Source of the DNA: Paucisalibacillus globulus
Lineage (GTDB): Bacteria > Bacillota > Bacilli > Bacillales > Amphibacillaceae
Length of the DNA stretch: 64,000 nucleotides
NCBI RefSeq assembly: GCF_900184735.1
Contig: NZ_LT855392.1
Coordinates: forward strand, 30,194-94,193
Reading direction: 5' to 3'
Part shown: piece by piece, positions 25,588-34,592 of the stretch
Position numbering within the stretch: position 1 is the stretch's first letter
Layout of the letters: the number at the start of each line of letters is the position of its first letter
Translations under genes and position numbers: made by a program
Notes under the pieces: model-generated
What the model was told of the DNA's origin: nothing
Databases searched by the model: none
What the model saw: the letters and a program-made list of their open reading frames with translations, nothing else

Positions 25588-26595
25588 ATGTTTTCTAATG
25601 CAGAAATCGGAATCGATTTAGGAACTGCAAATATACTAATTTATTCAAAGAATAAAGGAATCATCTTAAACGAACCATCGGTTGTAGCAATCGATATTAA
25701 TACAAAGCAAGTTGTTGCTGTCGGACAAGAAGCAAAAGAAATGATTGGTAAAACACCAAGGAACATCGTACCTATTCGTCCATTACGAGATGGCGTTATT
25801 GCGGACTATGATATTACGGCACAAATGCTAAAAGCTTTCTTGAAAAAAGTAAGCAAAAAACTCGGCATGTCGATGCGTAAGCCAAATGTAGTTGTTTGTA
25901 CACCTTCTGGTAGCACAACAGTTGAAAGAAGAGCAATTCATAATGCAGTAACTAGCTACGGTGCTAAGACCGTTCATTTAATTGAAGAACCTGTAGCTGC
26001 AGCAATTGGTGCTGATTTACCAGTTGATGAGCCAATTGCTAATGTAATTGTTGATATTGGTGGAGGTACTGCTGAGATTGGAATTATTTCCCTTGGTGGC
26101 GTCGTTTCTTCTAGCTCAGTTCGAGTTGGTGGAGACAAAATGGATGACGAAATTATCCAGTACATCCGCAAGAAATATAATATCTTAATCGGTGAACGCA
26201 CTGCTGAAAATGTAAAAATGGAAATTGGCTATGCTCACCCAAACCACAAAGAAGAGTTTGTCGATATCCGTGGTCGTGATATGGTGACAGGGTTACCGAA
26301 AACCATCTCTATCTCTTCACATGAGGTGTATGAAGCAATCAAAGAATCTCTAGAGCGCATTTTACATGCAATCCGTGTCACACTAGAAAATTGTCCACCA
26401 GAACTAAGTGGTGACATCGTGGATCACGGAATCGTCATTACCGGTGGTGGCTCTTTATTAAAAGGTATGCAAGAGTGGCTTGCAAATGAACTATCTGTAC
26501 CAGTTCATTTAGCACCAAATCCTTTAGAGTCCGTAGCAATCGGTACAGGTAAAGCAATTAAGATGATCTCTAAGCTTGAAAAAGCTGCAAAATAG
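25588..26595 (+). CDS. mreBH: MreBH, actin-like cell-shape protein
   Basis: The 335-residue MreB-family ATPase guides lateral wall synthesis; in B. subtilis MreBH directs the hydrolase LytE. The start after GGAGGAAC gives exactly the B. subtilis MreBH length. Motifs: phosphate-1 [11 protein letters not shown], phosphate-2 [11 protein letters not shown], adenosine GGGSLLKGM. The opening residues [22 protein letters not shown] read more like MreBH than MreB or Mbl. It stands alone, away from mreCD, also as expected for mreBH. Confidence 0.85.
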   Translation: MFSNAEIGIDLGTANILIYSKNKGIILNEPSVVAIDINTKQVVAVGQEAKEMIGKTPRNIVPIRPLRDGVIADYDITAQMLKAFLKKVSKKLGMSMRKPNVVVCTPSGSTTVERRAIHNAVTSYGAKTVHLIEEPVAAAIGADLPVDEPIANVIVDIGGGTAEIGIISLGGVVSSSSVRVGGDKMDDEIIQYIRKKYNILIGERTAENVKMEIGYAHPNHKEEFVDIRGRDMVTGLPKTISISSHEVYEAIKESLERILHAIRVTLENCPPELSGDIVDHGIVITGGGSLLKGMQEWLANELSVPVHLAPNPLESVAIGTGKAIKMISKLEKAAK

Positions 26596-26601
26596 TACTG
26601 T

Positions 26602-26629
26602 AACGGGGGTTTAGACTCCCGTTTTTTTG
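26602..26629 (+). terminator. Terminator of mreBH
   Basis: AACGGGGGT and ACTCCCGTT form a stem (one G-U pair), followed by seven T. Confidence 0.88.
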
Positions 26630-26643
26630 TTGCCTTTTGAGTT

Positions 26644-27168
26644 GGGGGCATGATTTATGGGATTGGGCGCATGGTACTGGGATTTGGGCGCATGCTTGAG
26701 GGGCGCGGGTACATGGTACTGGGATTTGGGCGCATACTTGAGGGGCGCGGGCGCATGGTATTGAGATTTGGGCACATGCTCGGGGGGCGCGGGCGCATCG
26801 TACTGAGATTTGGGCGCATGCTCGAGGATAGCGAGTATATGGTACTGAGATTTGGGCGCATGCTCGAGGAGCGCGGGCGCATCGTACTGAGATTTGGGCA
26901 CATGCTCGAGGGGCGCGGGCGCATGGTGCTGAGATTTGGGCACATGCTCGAGGGGCGCGGGCTCATGGTGCTGAGATTTAGGCACATGCTCGAGGGGCGC
27001 GGGGACATGGTGCTGGGATTTGGGCGCATGCTCAAGGATAGCGGGTACATGGTACTGAGAATCGGGCGCATACTCAAGAAGTCCAGGTGCATGATTCATA
27101 AAATTGGGCACATATTCGAGGGACGCAGGCTCATGATTCTTGGGTTTGAGCTCAGGTCCGTAGGCTAA
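26644..27168. repeat. Repeat array A: 25 tandem 21-bp units
   Basis: Twenty-five head-to-tail units of exactly 21 bases, consensus GGGnnCATnnTnnnnnnnnnn, with no spacers and no length variation. Two alternating unit types give a 42-bp higher-order period: one ends TGAGATTT or TGGGATTT, the other GAGGGGCGC or GAGGATAGC. The last two or three units are degenerate. Because 21 is a multiple of three, long reading frames exist on both strands (plus: GRMLEGRGRMVLRF 14-residue repeats; minus: HAPKSQYHVPAPLE type), so open frame is not evidence of coding. The array is far richer in G+C than its surroundings. See array B at 57989. Confidence 0.93.
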
Positions 27169-27464
27169 ATCTTCACAACCTCCCTCCCTTACCAAAATAA
27201 CCTCACAAATTAAACAATAACTGTTTACAAATTTTTCAGAATACATTAAACTATATTCAAGAGTCATGTTTAAAACGCTTATACCGTTCATCCACATGGC
27301 CTATCCTAAAAGTTATTTTATGTATAATTTACTGCCTAGCTTGTTCACAGCTCAGCAACCTGATCTGTTTCAACAAGCCTTAAGCCAGTTCATAATGATT
27401 GCAGCATTTAGCTGTGTTCATTTTGAATTGGCTTTTTTTATTGAAATTAGAAAGGAGTGAAGCC
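27169..27464 (+). other. Intergenic region before the CoA-transferase operon
   Basis: About 300 AT-rich bases between array A and the CoA-transferase. It must carry the operon promoter, but no hexamer pair stood out. No sigma-54 -24/-12 motif was found. No riboswitch fold was recognised. Confidence 0.4.
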
Positions 27465-28625
27465 GTGTCAGGAGCTTTAGAGAAAATAAGAGTTCTTGAT
27501 TTAACTCGGGTTCTTGCAGGTCCATATTGTACGATGATTCTAGGAGACTTAGGTGCTGAGGTAATTAAAGTAGAAGCACCTGGCGGAAGTGATGAGACGA
27601 GAAAATGGGGACCGCCATTTCAGAATGACGTTAGTGCCTATTATCTTTGTGCAAACCGTAATAAAAAAAGTATCACGCTCAACCTAAAAACAGAAGAAGG
27701 TATCCAAACGATTAAAGAACTTATAAAGGAATCCGATGTTATTATTCATAATTTCAAAACGGGTACCATGGATAGATTCGGAATTGATTATGAACAACTA
27801 GCGGAGATAAATCCGGGAATAGTTTATTGCTCAATCACTGGGTTTGGGGAAACCGGTCCATATAAGGACTTACCCGGCTATGATTTTATCATTCAAGGGA
27901 TGAGTGGATTGATGTCTATAACAGGAGATGATCAATCTGGACCGCAAAAAGTAGGTGTAGCTATTACGGATATTCTAACTGGCTTATATGCAGCAATTGG
28001 CATTCAGGCTGCACTTTTAGAACGCGAAAAGTCTGGAAAAGGACAAAAGCTTGATCTCTCACTTTATGATACAGCTGTTAGTGCACTGATTAACATCGGA
28101 AGTAATTACCTCATGTCCGGAAAAATTCCATCTCGACTTGGAAACCATCATGCAAACATCGTGCCATACCAAACCTTTCAGACAATGGACGGTGAAATAG
28201 TAGTTGCGGTTGGAAATGATAATCAGTTCAAAGCTTTTTGTACTATTTTAGGAAAAGATCAATATAGTGAAGATGAGCGTTTTAAGACCAATCCAGCGCG
28301 TGTGGAGAACCGAGATATCATTGTTCCGTTAATCCAGGAAATCCTTGTGACAAAGCCTACTAGTTATTGGCTAGATAAATGCCATGAGAATAATATTCCA
28401 TGTGGACCTATTCAAAACTTACAGGAGGTCACAGAAGACCCACAGTTACAAGCAAGGGACATGTTCCTGGAAACGGAACATCCTACTGCTGGTCTTATCA
28501 AAATGATTGGTAGCCCATTAAAACTATCACGGACACCTGTGTCACTGCGACATCACCCTCCAAATGCGGGTGAGCATAATAATGAAATTTTACATTCTAT
28601 CAATAAATCTAATATTAACCAATAG
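27465..28625 (+). CDS. Class III (CaiB/BaiF) CoA-transferase, probably glutarate-specific
   Basis: The 386-residue enzyme moves CoA between acids through an aspartyl-CoA intermediate; the catalytic Asp is in PGYDFIIQGMSG. Other family marks: RVLDLTRVLAGPYCTM, DLGAEVIKVE, LANRN-type CANRNKKSITLNL. GTG 27465 is used because AAAGGAG lies 7 bases upstream. It is followed after 12 bases by a glutaryl-CoA dehydrogenase and then a semialdehyde dehydrogenase, so glutarate (with succinyl-CoA as donor, as for mammalian SUGCT) is the likely acid. That specificity is inferred from context. Confidence 0.82.
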   Translation: MSGALEKIRVLDLTRVLAGPYCTMILGDLGAEVIKVEAPGGSDETRKWGPPFQNDVSAYYLCANRNKKSITLNLKTEEGIQTIKELIKESDVIIHNFKTGTMDRFGIDYEQLAEINPGIVYCSITGFGETGPYKDLPGYDFIIQGMSGLMSITGDDQSGPQKVGVAITDILTGLYAAIGIQAALLEREKSGKGQKLDLSLYDTAVSALINIGSNYLMSGKIPSRLGNHHANIVPYQTFQTMDGEIVVAVGNDNQFKAFCTILGKDQYSEDERFKTNPARVENRDIIVPLIQEILVTKPTSYWLDKCHENNIPCGPIQNLQEVTEDPQLQARDMFLETEHPTAGLIKMIGSPLKLSRTPVSLRHHPPNAGEHNNEILHSINKSNINQ

Positions 28626-28637
28626 GAGAGATGAAAA

Positions 28638-29840
28638 ATGAATTTTAATTTTACAGAAGAACAAAATATGTTACGCGAAACAGTGAGAAGCTTTGTAGAT
28701 AAGGAGATCATGCCTTATATTGCGGAATGGGATCGTGAAGGACAATTTGACCAAAATATATACAACAAATTAGCTGACCTTGGCTTAATGGGTGTATGTA
28801 TACCAGAGGAATATGGTGGAAGTGGTATGGATTACAATGCACTAGCTATTGTGTGCGAGGAACTTGAGCGTGGTGATACGGCATTCCGTACAGCTGTTTC
28901 TGTTCATACAGGTCTTAACTCTATGACTCTATTACAATGGGGTAATGAAGAACAAAAACAAAAGTATTTAACACCTCAAGCGAAAGGTGATAAAATCGGT
29001 GCCTTTGGACTAACTGAGCCTGGTGCTGGATCTGATGTTGCTGCCCTCCAATCTACTGCAATAAGAGATGGTGATCATTACATCTTAAATGGACAAAAAA
29101 CATGGATTTCTCTTTGTGATGTTGCAGATCATTTCTTAGTATTTGCTTACACAGATAAATCGAAGAAGCACCATGGTATTTCTGCTTTTATCGTAGAGCG
29201 TACTTGGGATGGGTTTTCTTCTAAAGCAATTAAAGGAAAACACGGAATTCGTTCTGGTAATACTGGTGAACTTTTCTTTGATAATGTGAAAGTCCCTGCA
29301 GAAAACTTGCTTGGTGAAGAAGGAGAAGGATTCAAAATTGCGATGTCTGCACTTGATAACGGACGCTTTACGGTTGCAGCTGGCGCGGTTGGTCAAATCA
29401 TGGCATGTATAGAATCTAGTGTGAAATACTGTCATGAACGTGAGACATTTGGAAAGCCAATTGGTCGCCACCAATTAGTACAACAAATGATTGCAAAAAT
29501 GGAAGCTGGTTTACAAATGAGTCGCCTCCTAGTATATCGTGCTGGAGAGCTGAAGAACGAAGGGAAGCGTAATACTCGAGAAACTTCTCTTGCAAAATGG
29601 CAAGCATGTGATTTTGCTAATAAAGCAGCAGACGATGCAATGCAAATTCATGGTGCTTATGGTTATTCTGATGAATATCCAGTTGAGCGTTACCTACGTA
29701 ACTCGAAAGCTCCAGTTATTTACGAAGGAACACGCGAAATTCATACGGTTATGCAAGCAGAATATGTCCTTGGATACCGTACCGATAAGCCATTAAATCA
29801 AATGCTACCAGCTTGGAATCCAGATAAAGAATTAGTCTAA
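28638..29840 (+). CDS. gcdH: Glutaryl-CoA dehydrogenase (acyl-CoA dehydrogenase family)
   Basis: The 400-residue flavoenzyme would oxidise and decarboxylate glutaryl-CoA to crotonyl-CoA. Acyl-CoA dehydrogenase blocks are present: GLTEPGAGSD, the C-terminal IHGAYGYSDEYPVERYLRN-type helix and the catalytic Glu in YEGTREIH. The segment FRTAVSVHTG (Arg near residue 84) aligns by eye with YRSAMSVQSS of human GCDH, whose Arg holds the gamma-carboxylate, which favours glutaryl-CoA over a simple acyl-CoA. AGGAGAG ribosome binding site. Second gene of the operon. Confidence 0.8.
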   Translation: MNFNFTEEQNMLRETVRSFVDKEIMPYIAEWDREGQFDQNIYNKLADLGLMGVCIPEEYGGSGMDYNALAIVCEELERGDTAFRTAVSVHTGLNSMTLLQWGNEEQKQKYLTPQAKGDKIGAFGLTEPGAGSDVAALQSTAIRDGDHYILNGQKTWISLCDVADHFLVFAYTDKSKKHHGISAFIVERTWDGFSSKAIKGKHGIRSGNTGELFFDNVKVPAENLLGEEGEGFKIAMSALDNGRFTVAAGAVGQIMACIESSVKYCHERETFGKPIGRHQLVQQMIAKMEAGLQMSRLLVYRAGELKNEGKRNTRETSLAKWQACDFANKAADDAMQIHGAYGYSDEYPVERYLRNSKAPVIYEGTREIHTVMQAEYVLGYRTDKPLNQMLPAWNPDKELV

Positions 29841-29850
29841 TTAAACCTAT

Positions 29851-29895
29851 AAAAATCGCACCTGCAAATTGATAGAATAATGCAGGTGCGTTATG
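29851..29895 (+). terminator. Hairpin between gcdH and the semialdehyde dehydrogenase
   Basis: CGCACCTGCA (29857-29866) pairs perfectly with TGCAGGTGCG (29881-29890). Only a weak T run follows (TTATGC), so it may lower, not stop, read-through into the next gene, or stabilise the upstream transcript. Confidence 0.6.
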
Positions 29896-29935
29896 CTTAC
29901 TTATAGAATAAAAGAATAATTGGGGAGGATGGAAT

Positions 29936-31384
29936 ATGATTTCTACATTAACGAAAAGTATTTACATTAATGGAGAATGGCGTGAAGTTGACCAATCAAA
30001 AACACAAACCGTTTATAACCCAGCAACCCTTGAGCCCATTACAGATGTAGCTAACGGAGGACAAGAAGAAACGCGTGATGCTATTGAAGCAGCAACTAAT
30101 GCTTTCCCAGCTTGGAGTGAAATGACTGGAAGACAGCGTTCCCGTATATTATATAAAGCGGCAGAACTCATGCGTAAAGATGCAAAACGCCTGGGCGAGA
30201 TTTTGACTAGAGAGCAAGGAAAACCACTTAATGAGGGAATTGGTGAAGTAAAAGGTGCGGCAGGGTTTTTACTTTGGTATGCAGAGGAAGCTTCTCGTGG
30301 TTATGGTGAGTGGATTCCTTCATCAGTAAAATCGAAGCGTATGTTAGTAATTCCTAAACCAATTGGTGTAGTAGGAGCAATCACACCATGGAACTTCCCT
30401 TCTTCTATGATTACTAGAAAATTAGGCCCAGCACTTGCTGCGGGTTGTACAGTTGTATTAAAGCCATCACCAGAGACTCCTCTATCGGCGATTGAGATTG
30501 TTAAAATATTCGAAGAAGCAGGCATGCCTCCAGGTGTTGTTAACCTAGTTACAGGTGATGCACAGGCTATCGGAAAAGAAATGCTTACTAATAAAGATGT
30601 TAAGCTTATTACCTTCACTGGTTCCACTGCGGTTGGAAAGTATTTAATGCGTGAGGCTGCAGATCAAGTGAAGAAGGTATCCCTCGAACTTGGAGGACAC
30701 GCACCCATTATAGCCTTTGAAGATGCAGACTTAGATAAAGCAACGACATTGTCTATTGCAAGTAAATTCCGTAACAATGGTCAAACATGTATTTGTGCAA
30801 ATCGACTCTACGTACATGAATCTATTGCAGATGAGTTTACGTCTTTATTAAAAGAAAAGCTGGAGAAGATGAAAGTCGGTTATGGAATGGATGAAGGAGT
30901 AGAGCTTGGTCCACTAATTAGTGAACAAGCTCGTGAAAAGGTTGAAGCTCATCTTGCAGATGCCCTTGAGAAAGGCGCTGAGATTGTTTCTGGTGGTAAC
31001 AAATGGGACGGTGAGTTGCAAGGATATTTCTGCCCTCCGACTATAGTTAAAAATGCTACCGATGATATGGTGGTCATGAATCAAGAAACATTTGGACCAC
31101 TATTCCCAATTCAAACCTTTAAAGACGAAGCTGATGTCATTAAGAAGGCGAATAATACGGATTATGGATTAGCAGCCTATATTTTCACACAAAACACCGC
31201 CCGCACATTACGTGTTGCGGAGAGGTTAGATTATGGTATGGTTGGCGTTAATGATGTCTTCCCTTCCGTTCCAGAAGCACCATTTGGTGGTATTAAGCAA
31301 TCCGGTAGTGGTAGCAAAGAAGGCGGCCATCATGGAATGGATGAATTTTTAGAGATGAAGTTAGTGTCGATTGCAATTGATTAA
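29936..31384 (+). CDS. NAD(P)-dependent (glutarate/succinate) semialdehyde dehydrogenase
   Basis: The 482-residue aldehyde dehydrogenase has the GabD/DavD-type motifs: PWNFPSSMITRKLGPALAAG, general-base Glu in LELGGHAP, catalytic Cys in NNGQTCICANR, and GVNDVFPSVPEAPFGG near the end. The family oxidises succinate or glutarate semialdehyde. Placement after the CoA-transferase and glutaryl-CoA dehydrogenase favours glutarate semialdehyde. GGGAGGA site before ATG. Confidence 0.85.
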   Translation: MISTLTKSIYINGEWREVDQSKTQTVYNPATLEPITDVANGGQEETRDAIEAATNAFPAWSEMTGRQRSRILYKAAELMRKDAKRLGEILTREQGKPLNEGIGEVKGAAGFLLWYAEEASRGYGEWIPSSVKSKRMLVIPKPIGVVGAITPWNFPSSMITRKLGPALAAGCTVVLKPSPETPLSAIEIVKIFEEAGMPPGVVNLVTGDAQAIGKEMLTNKDVKLITFTGSTAVGKYLMREAADQVKKVSLELGGHAPIIAFEDADLDKATTLSIASKFRNNGQTCICANRLYVHESIADEFTSLLKEKLEKMKVGYGMDEGVELGPLISEQAREKVEAHLADALEKGAEIVSGGNKWDGELQGYFCPPTIVKNATDDMVVMNQETFGPLFPIQTFKDEADVIKKANNTDYGLAAYIFTQNTARTLRVAERLDYGMVGVNDVFPSVPEAPFGGIKQSGSGSKEGGHHGMDEFLEMKLVSIAID

Positions 31385-31396
31385 TGTACAAATTAA

Positions 31397-31426
31397 AGGT
31401 GCTAGAGTTGCTCTAGCACCTATTTA
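31397..31426 (+). terminator. Terminator of the glutarate operon
   Basis: AGGTGCTAGAG and CTCTAGCACCT form a perfect 11-base stem with loop TTG, followed by ATTTAC; likely used from both sides. Confidence 0.8.
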
Positions 31427-31445
31427 CGTATTATTCTGGTTAATA

Positions 31446-32519
31446 TTATTCCACTTGTATCTCTGATTTTCCACTACTTTTATCTGAAAGTACATAATAG
31501 ATATATACTTTTCCGTCCTTTTGATTCTGAAATAATACTGAAAATGCATTTAAATTTTCTTCTTTGTCCCAATAGAGAAGAACTTGGGCTTGCAATTCGC
31601 CATTCATTAACGCTTTAGTATCCCCTATTTCACCATCGTCATTTGGGTATTGATAATCTTTATTTCCAAAATCATACCTCCAATATTCACGACCATCCAT
31701 GTTTGATATGCCCTCATGATAATTTTTTCCGAGGAGACTCTCGACTTGTTCCTTTCTTAAACCCAGAGTAACATTTTCCTGAACCATTGCTGCTATTTCA
31801 TTTTCTTTCTTATGAATGGTTGTATTAATTGTTTCCTTTTTCTTATTGGATTCAATTGATATGTCAGGTTCTACACTTTGCAGATACACATTCGATTTAG
31901 GACTTCCATTTATTTCAAAGACATATTCCTTGTCTTCTGTAACAGTCAGAGTAATCATTTCCGAAGAAAATAAAGCCCTTCCTTTATTTGGTATAGGATC
32001 TATAATAACCGCTTCTAATGATGTAACTCCCGTGAGCTCTTCCTTTGTAAAAGTGAATTCAAAATAATCGCCTATTTCTACCGGAGAGCCGTCCGCGTTC
32101 ATACTACCTTGTGTTGCTTTTAATTCCCCATTTTGATAGACATTTAATTCTAATTGAGGGATATCAACATCTGTATTGTTAATTATTTTTACAACTAGAT
32201 ATTCTTCCTTAGCATCTGACACTACTAAATTAGAATCTGAAGAACTATTAGATGGATTTTGGTCATTTATTCCAAGGAAGTCCTTGCCACTATTAGTTAA
32301 TATCGGTATTACCGTAACCACCAATAACAATGTAACAGCTACCGATGCTAAAAGATATTTCCATTGAACAGTATTTTTAGTTGGTTTAGGAGGCATATCA
32401 TTCATTCTTTTCTTTATCTCACCGAATACCTCATTCTTTTCTATTTCAGTAAGCTTTACCTTGTGATTAATCGAAACAAACGTTTGATTTAATTCATCTA
32501 ATTGATCAAACTGTTTCAT
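31446..32519 (-). CDS. Transmembrane anti-sigma factor (RsiX-like)
   Basis: The 357-residue protein has a cytoplasmic N-terminal part of about 50 residues, one membrane helix (about residues 51-70) and a long extracytoplasmic domain, the layout of B. subtilis RsiX (368 residues). The outer part has a beta-rich domain (YLVVKIINNTDVDIPQLELN) and a C-terminal segment GLRKEQVESLLGKNY that resembles small lipoprotein-type repeats. Its start overlaps the sigma-factor gene by 14 bases, so production is coupled. It is predicted to sequester the sigma factor at the membrane. Confidence 0.8.
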   Translation of the reverse strand: MKQFDQLDELNQTFVSINHKVKLTEIEKNEVFGEIKKRMNDMPPKPTKNTVQWKYLLASVAVTLLLVVTVIPILTNSGKDFLGINDQNPSNSSSDSNLVVSDAKEEYLVVKIINNTDVDIPQLELNVYQNGELKATQGSMNADGSPVEIGDYFEFTFTKEELTGVTSLEAVIIDPIPNKGRALFSSEMITLTVTEDKEYVFEINGSPKSNVYLQSVEPDISIESNKKKETINTTIHKKENEIAAMVQENVTLGLRKEQVESLLGKNYHEGISNMDGREYWRYDFGNKDYQYPNDDGEIGDTKALMNGELQAQVLLYWDKEENLNAFSVLFQNQKDGKVYIYYVLSDKSSGKSEIQVE

Positions 32520-33030
32520 GTCGATAAGCCCCCTTCTCTAATTCTTTTCGTAATGCCTTGATTCCTCTGAACAAATTTACCTTCACTTTATTTTCTGTCC
32601 ACCCCAAAATATCTGCAGTCTCGCTAATTGAAAACTCTTTAATCTTTCTCAGAATGATGACATCTCGATAAGCCCTCTTTAATTTACTAAGTCCCATATA
32701 TAATTCCTGTTCCGCTTCATTAAGCATTGCAATTTGTTCTGGATTTGGTTCTGTTGCATGTATAATTGGAAACGAATCTACTAAAAATAAAAGTGGTTTT
32801 TTCTTCCGTATATAGTCAATTGTTAAATTTCTTGCAATACGAAATAGCCATCCTCTGACATTATCCCCTTGGAATGATTCAAAATTGCTATAGGCACGTA
32901 GAAAAGTATCTTGCAATACATCTTTTGCAAGCTCATGATCACCAATCAAAAAGTAAATATAATTATAAATATCATTGTTGTATGCATTGTACCATTCGCC
33001 AATCTGCTCTTTCCTGTAGTGTTGGTCCAT
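32506..33030 (-). CDS. sigX: ECF RNA polymerase sigma factor, SigX-like
   Basis: The 174-residue protein has sigma region 2 (DIYNYIYFLIGDHELAKDVLQDTFLRAY) and region 4 (ISETADILGWTENKVKVNLFRG) and no other domain. The start MDQHYR was chosen because GAGGAAATGAGG precedes it; the longer frame adds MRGNEV. The upstream TGTAAC-16-CGTT promoter resembles the autoregulated SigX promoter. With the RsiX-like partner this supports a SigX-type envelope-stress module, but other ECF groups cannot be excluded. Confidence 0.75.
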   Translation of the reverse strand: MDQHYRKEQIGEWYNAYNNDIYNYIYFLIGDHELAKDVLQDTFLRAYSNFESFQGDNVRGWLFRIARNLTIDYIRKKKPLLFLVDSFPIIHATEPNPEQIAMLNEAEQELYMGLSKLKRAYRDVIILRKIKEFSISETADILGWTENKVKVNLFRGIKALRKELEKGAYRHETV

Positions 33031-33073
33031 GACCTCATTTCCTCTCAATCTATAATTTGCTTTTCACTATATC

Positions 33074-33099
33074 AACGGATGAACAACACAAAAGTTACA
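33074..33099 (-). promoter_or_regulatory. ECF-type autoregulatory promoter
   Basis: On the minus strand TGTAAC (33094-33099) is followed after 16 bases by CGTT (33074-33077). This fits the TGTAAC/CGAC-type SigX promoter with one change in the -10, about 45 bases before the sigma-factor start. Confidence 0.6.
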
Positions 33100-33104
33100 C
33101 TAAA

Positions 33105-33132
33105 TAAAAAATACGCTCTATGACGAGCGTAT
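33105..33132 (-). terminator. Terminator between the accessory cluster and sigX
   Basis: ATACGCTC (33111-33118) and GAGCGTAT (33125-33132) form a perfect stem; the plus-strand A-run to the left gives U on the minus transcript. It overlaps the stop of the 42-codon ORF and lies only 6 bases from the -35 of the sigma-factor promoter. Confidence 0.75.
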
Positions 33133-33246
33133 GAAGGTTGGAAAGACTCCTAGTCTATCTGTTACAGATTCTATTGAAAAGTCATTGTCTAATTTGTCTT
33201 CAAGGAGAAATATACTTCGACAGAGGTCTTTATATTTTCCAAGCAT
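33118..33246 (-). CDS. 42-residue protein, apparent fragment of a DUF4279-like domain
   Basis: The frame begins with ATG after AAGAGGAC and reads MLGKYKDLCRSIF followed by LLEDKLDNDFSIESVTDRLG and VFPTFIRSS. The pattern (strand, DN-FSIESVTDRLGVFPT) looks like the first third of DUF4279 proteins, which are often in toxin-immunity or defence neighbourhoods. It stops in the terminator hairpin, so it is most likely a truncated remnant, though it may still be translated with the hydrolase gene 9 bases upstream. Confidence 0.45.
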   Translation of the reverse strand: MLGKYKDLCRSIFLLEDKLDNDFSIESVTDRLGVFPTFIRSS

Positions 33247-33255
33247 GTCCTCTTA

Positions 33256-34092
33256 TTAATTTGCTGTTTGTCTAACAAATTCTAGAAATTCTTCTTCTTC
33301 CTCTGAAGCCGGATGGTGATTACTCTCCTCGAATATTGTCAAAGAAGCATTAGGAATTAATTCAGCAATCTCGACTCCAAACTTCATTGGACATTGTGCA
33401 TCATATTTTCCTGTGTAAATATAACTTGGTACATTTACTCTTCTAAGTTCCTCTCGAATATCATACGTTGGATACTCTACTTTTCTAAAATAATCTAATC
33501 TTGGTCCCACTGTCTTACCACTATTAGGCTTCTTCATTGATTCTTGAAGTTTCTCCTCAGAATAATAAGACATTAATGCCCATTCATATCCTACTTCTCT
33601 CCGTTTTTCAAGCGGAGTAGTTGGGTCTTCTAATAGATTCATGATTTCTACGATTCTATTAAAGTTTGGATTTTTACTACAGTAGATGGAGTCAGGATCT
33701 GCCCCATATTCATAACTTGCAGCAGCCCCGCCAGCAATAATCTTTGTTAATGATTTAGGGCTTTGAATTGCATATTTTAATGCAAGCATACCTCCCGTTG
33801 AGTGGCCAGCAAATCCCCATGTTTCTAGACCTAATGCTTCTCGAATCGCTTCTAAATCTAAAACAGTATTATCCATGCTATATTCACTCTGATCATTTGC
33901 CCCGGCAGAATTCCCAGCACCTCTCAAATTAATAAGGTATACGTGATAATGTGCAGTAAATGGATTAGCAAATGAATTACCTTTTTCGTTGTATTCACTA
34001 TAATGATGGGTTACAGCAAGAGGCTCTCCTTCACCCTTTTCAAATAGTTCAAATACCCCTCTTTTTGTTTCAATTAATCTTTGTTTCCACAT
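33256..34092 (-). CDS. Alpha/beta hydrolase, proline iminopeptidase-like
   Basis: The 278-residue protein has the nucleophile elbow FAGHSTGGML, oxyanion region, acid Asp in YTGKYDAQCP and catalytic His in ESNHHP. INLRGAGNSAG matches the DxRGxGxS strand-4 loop, with Asp replaced by Asn, common in this family. The substrate is unknown. It follows the NUDIX gene by 18 bases in a five-gene minus-strand run. Confidence 0.78.
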   Translation of the reverse strand: MWKQRLIETKRGVFELFEKGEGEPLAVTHHYSEYNEKGNSFANPFTAHYHVYLINLRGAGNSAGANDQSEYSMDNTVLDLEAIREALGLETWGFAGHSTGGMLALKYAIQSPKSLTKIIAGGAAASYEYGADPDSIYCSKNPNFNRIVEIMNLLEDPTTPLEKRREVGYEWALMSYYSEEKLQESMKKPNSGKTVGPRLDYFRKVEYPTYDIREELRRVNVPSYIYTGKYDAQCPMKFGVEIAELIPNASLTIFEESNHHPASEEEEEFLEFVRQTAN

Positions 34093-34110
34093 AATACATC
34101 CCCCTTGTTT

Positions 34111-34581
34111 TTAATTACCCAAATAAAGTCCTATATAATTTTTTATGTATTCACGAATGATCGGCATATCAGGAGGACTTAAATTATTTGGAAGATTATT
34201 TATGCTAAAGAAATTCAACTCTTGCACTTCACTTTCTTCCTTTTTCAACTCACCCTCGAATTTTCTACATATATAAGTTGCAACTACATTATAAACCTGG
34301 TCACCGTGAGGGTATTTGTAATAGAATTCCTCACCAGAATACACATTAACTAGCGTCATACTTTTTGCAACAAGTCCTGTTTCTTCAAGTAATTCTCTTT
34401 GGGCAACTTCCTGCAAAGATTCTCCCAAATCCATGGAGCCACCGGGTAATCCCCAACAATTATTGTCTGTTCTCAATTGTAGTAAAAGCCTTTCATTCTG
34501 ATCCACCACCAAAACACAAGCCCCCACCATGATTAGTGGACGAGTCCCAACTATTTTTCTCAATTTCTTTATGTATCCCAT
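34111..34581 (-). CDS. NUDIX hydrolase
   Basis: The 156-residue protein has a complete Nudix box, GGSMDLGESLQEVAQREL continuing LEETGL (GX5EX7REUXEEXGU) near residues 48-70. It hydrolyses some nucleoside diphosphate derivative. The N terminus (YIKKLRKIVGTRPLIMVGA) is typical of the stand-alone Bacillus NUDIX proteins often found beside antibiotic-modifying genes. 11 bases separate it from the upstream kinase-like gene. Confidence 0.87.
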   Translation of the reverse strand: MGYIKKLRKIVGTRPLIMVGACVLVVDQNERLLLQLRTDNNCWGLPGGSMDLGESLQEVAQRELLEETGLVAKSMTLVNVYSGEEFYYKYPHGDQVYNVVATYICRKFEGELKKEESEVQELNFFSINNLPNNLSPPDMPIIREYIKNYIGLYLGN

Positions 34582-34592
34582 AAAACTCCCCT

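Noticed and set aside
26644-27168. Long open frames on both strands across repeat array A taken as proteins
   Set aside because: A 21-bp period without stops in one unit keeps frames open on both strands automatically; no ribosome binding site precedes any of them and the flanks degrade gradually.
26644-27168. CRISPR array
   Set aside because: Units abut with no unique spacers, have 21-bp period and internal variation, and no cas genes are present.
27169-27464. Sigma-54 promoter before the glutarate operon
   Set aside because: GG-N10-GC spacing was not met; TGGCC at 27298 lacks the -12 element, and no enhancer-binding regulator is nearby.
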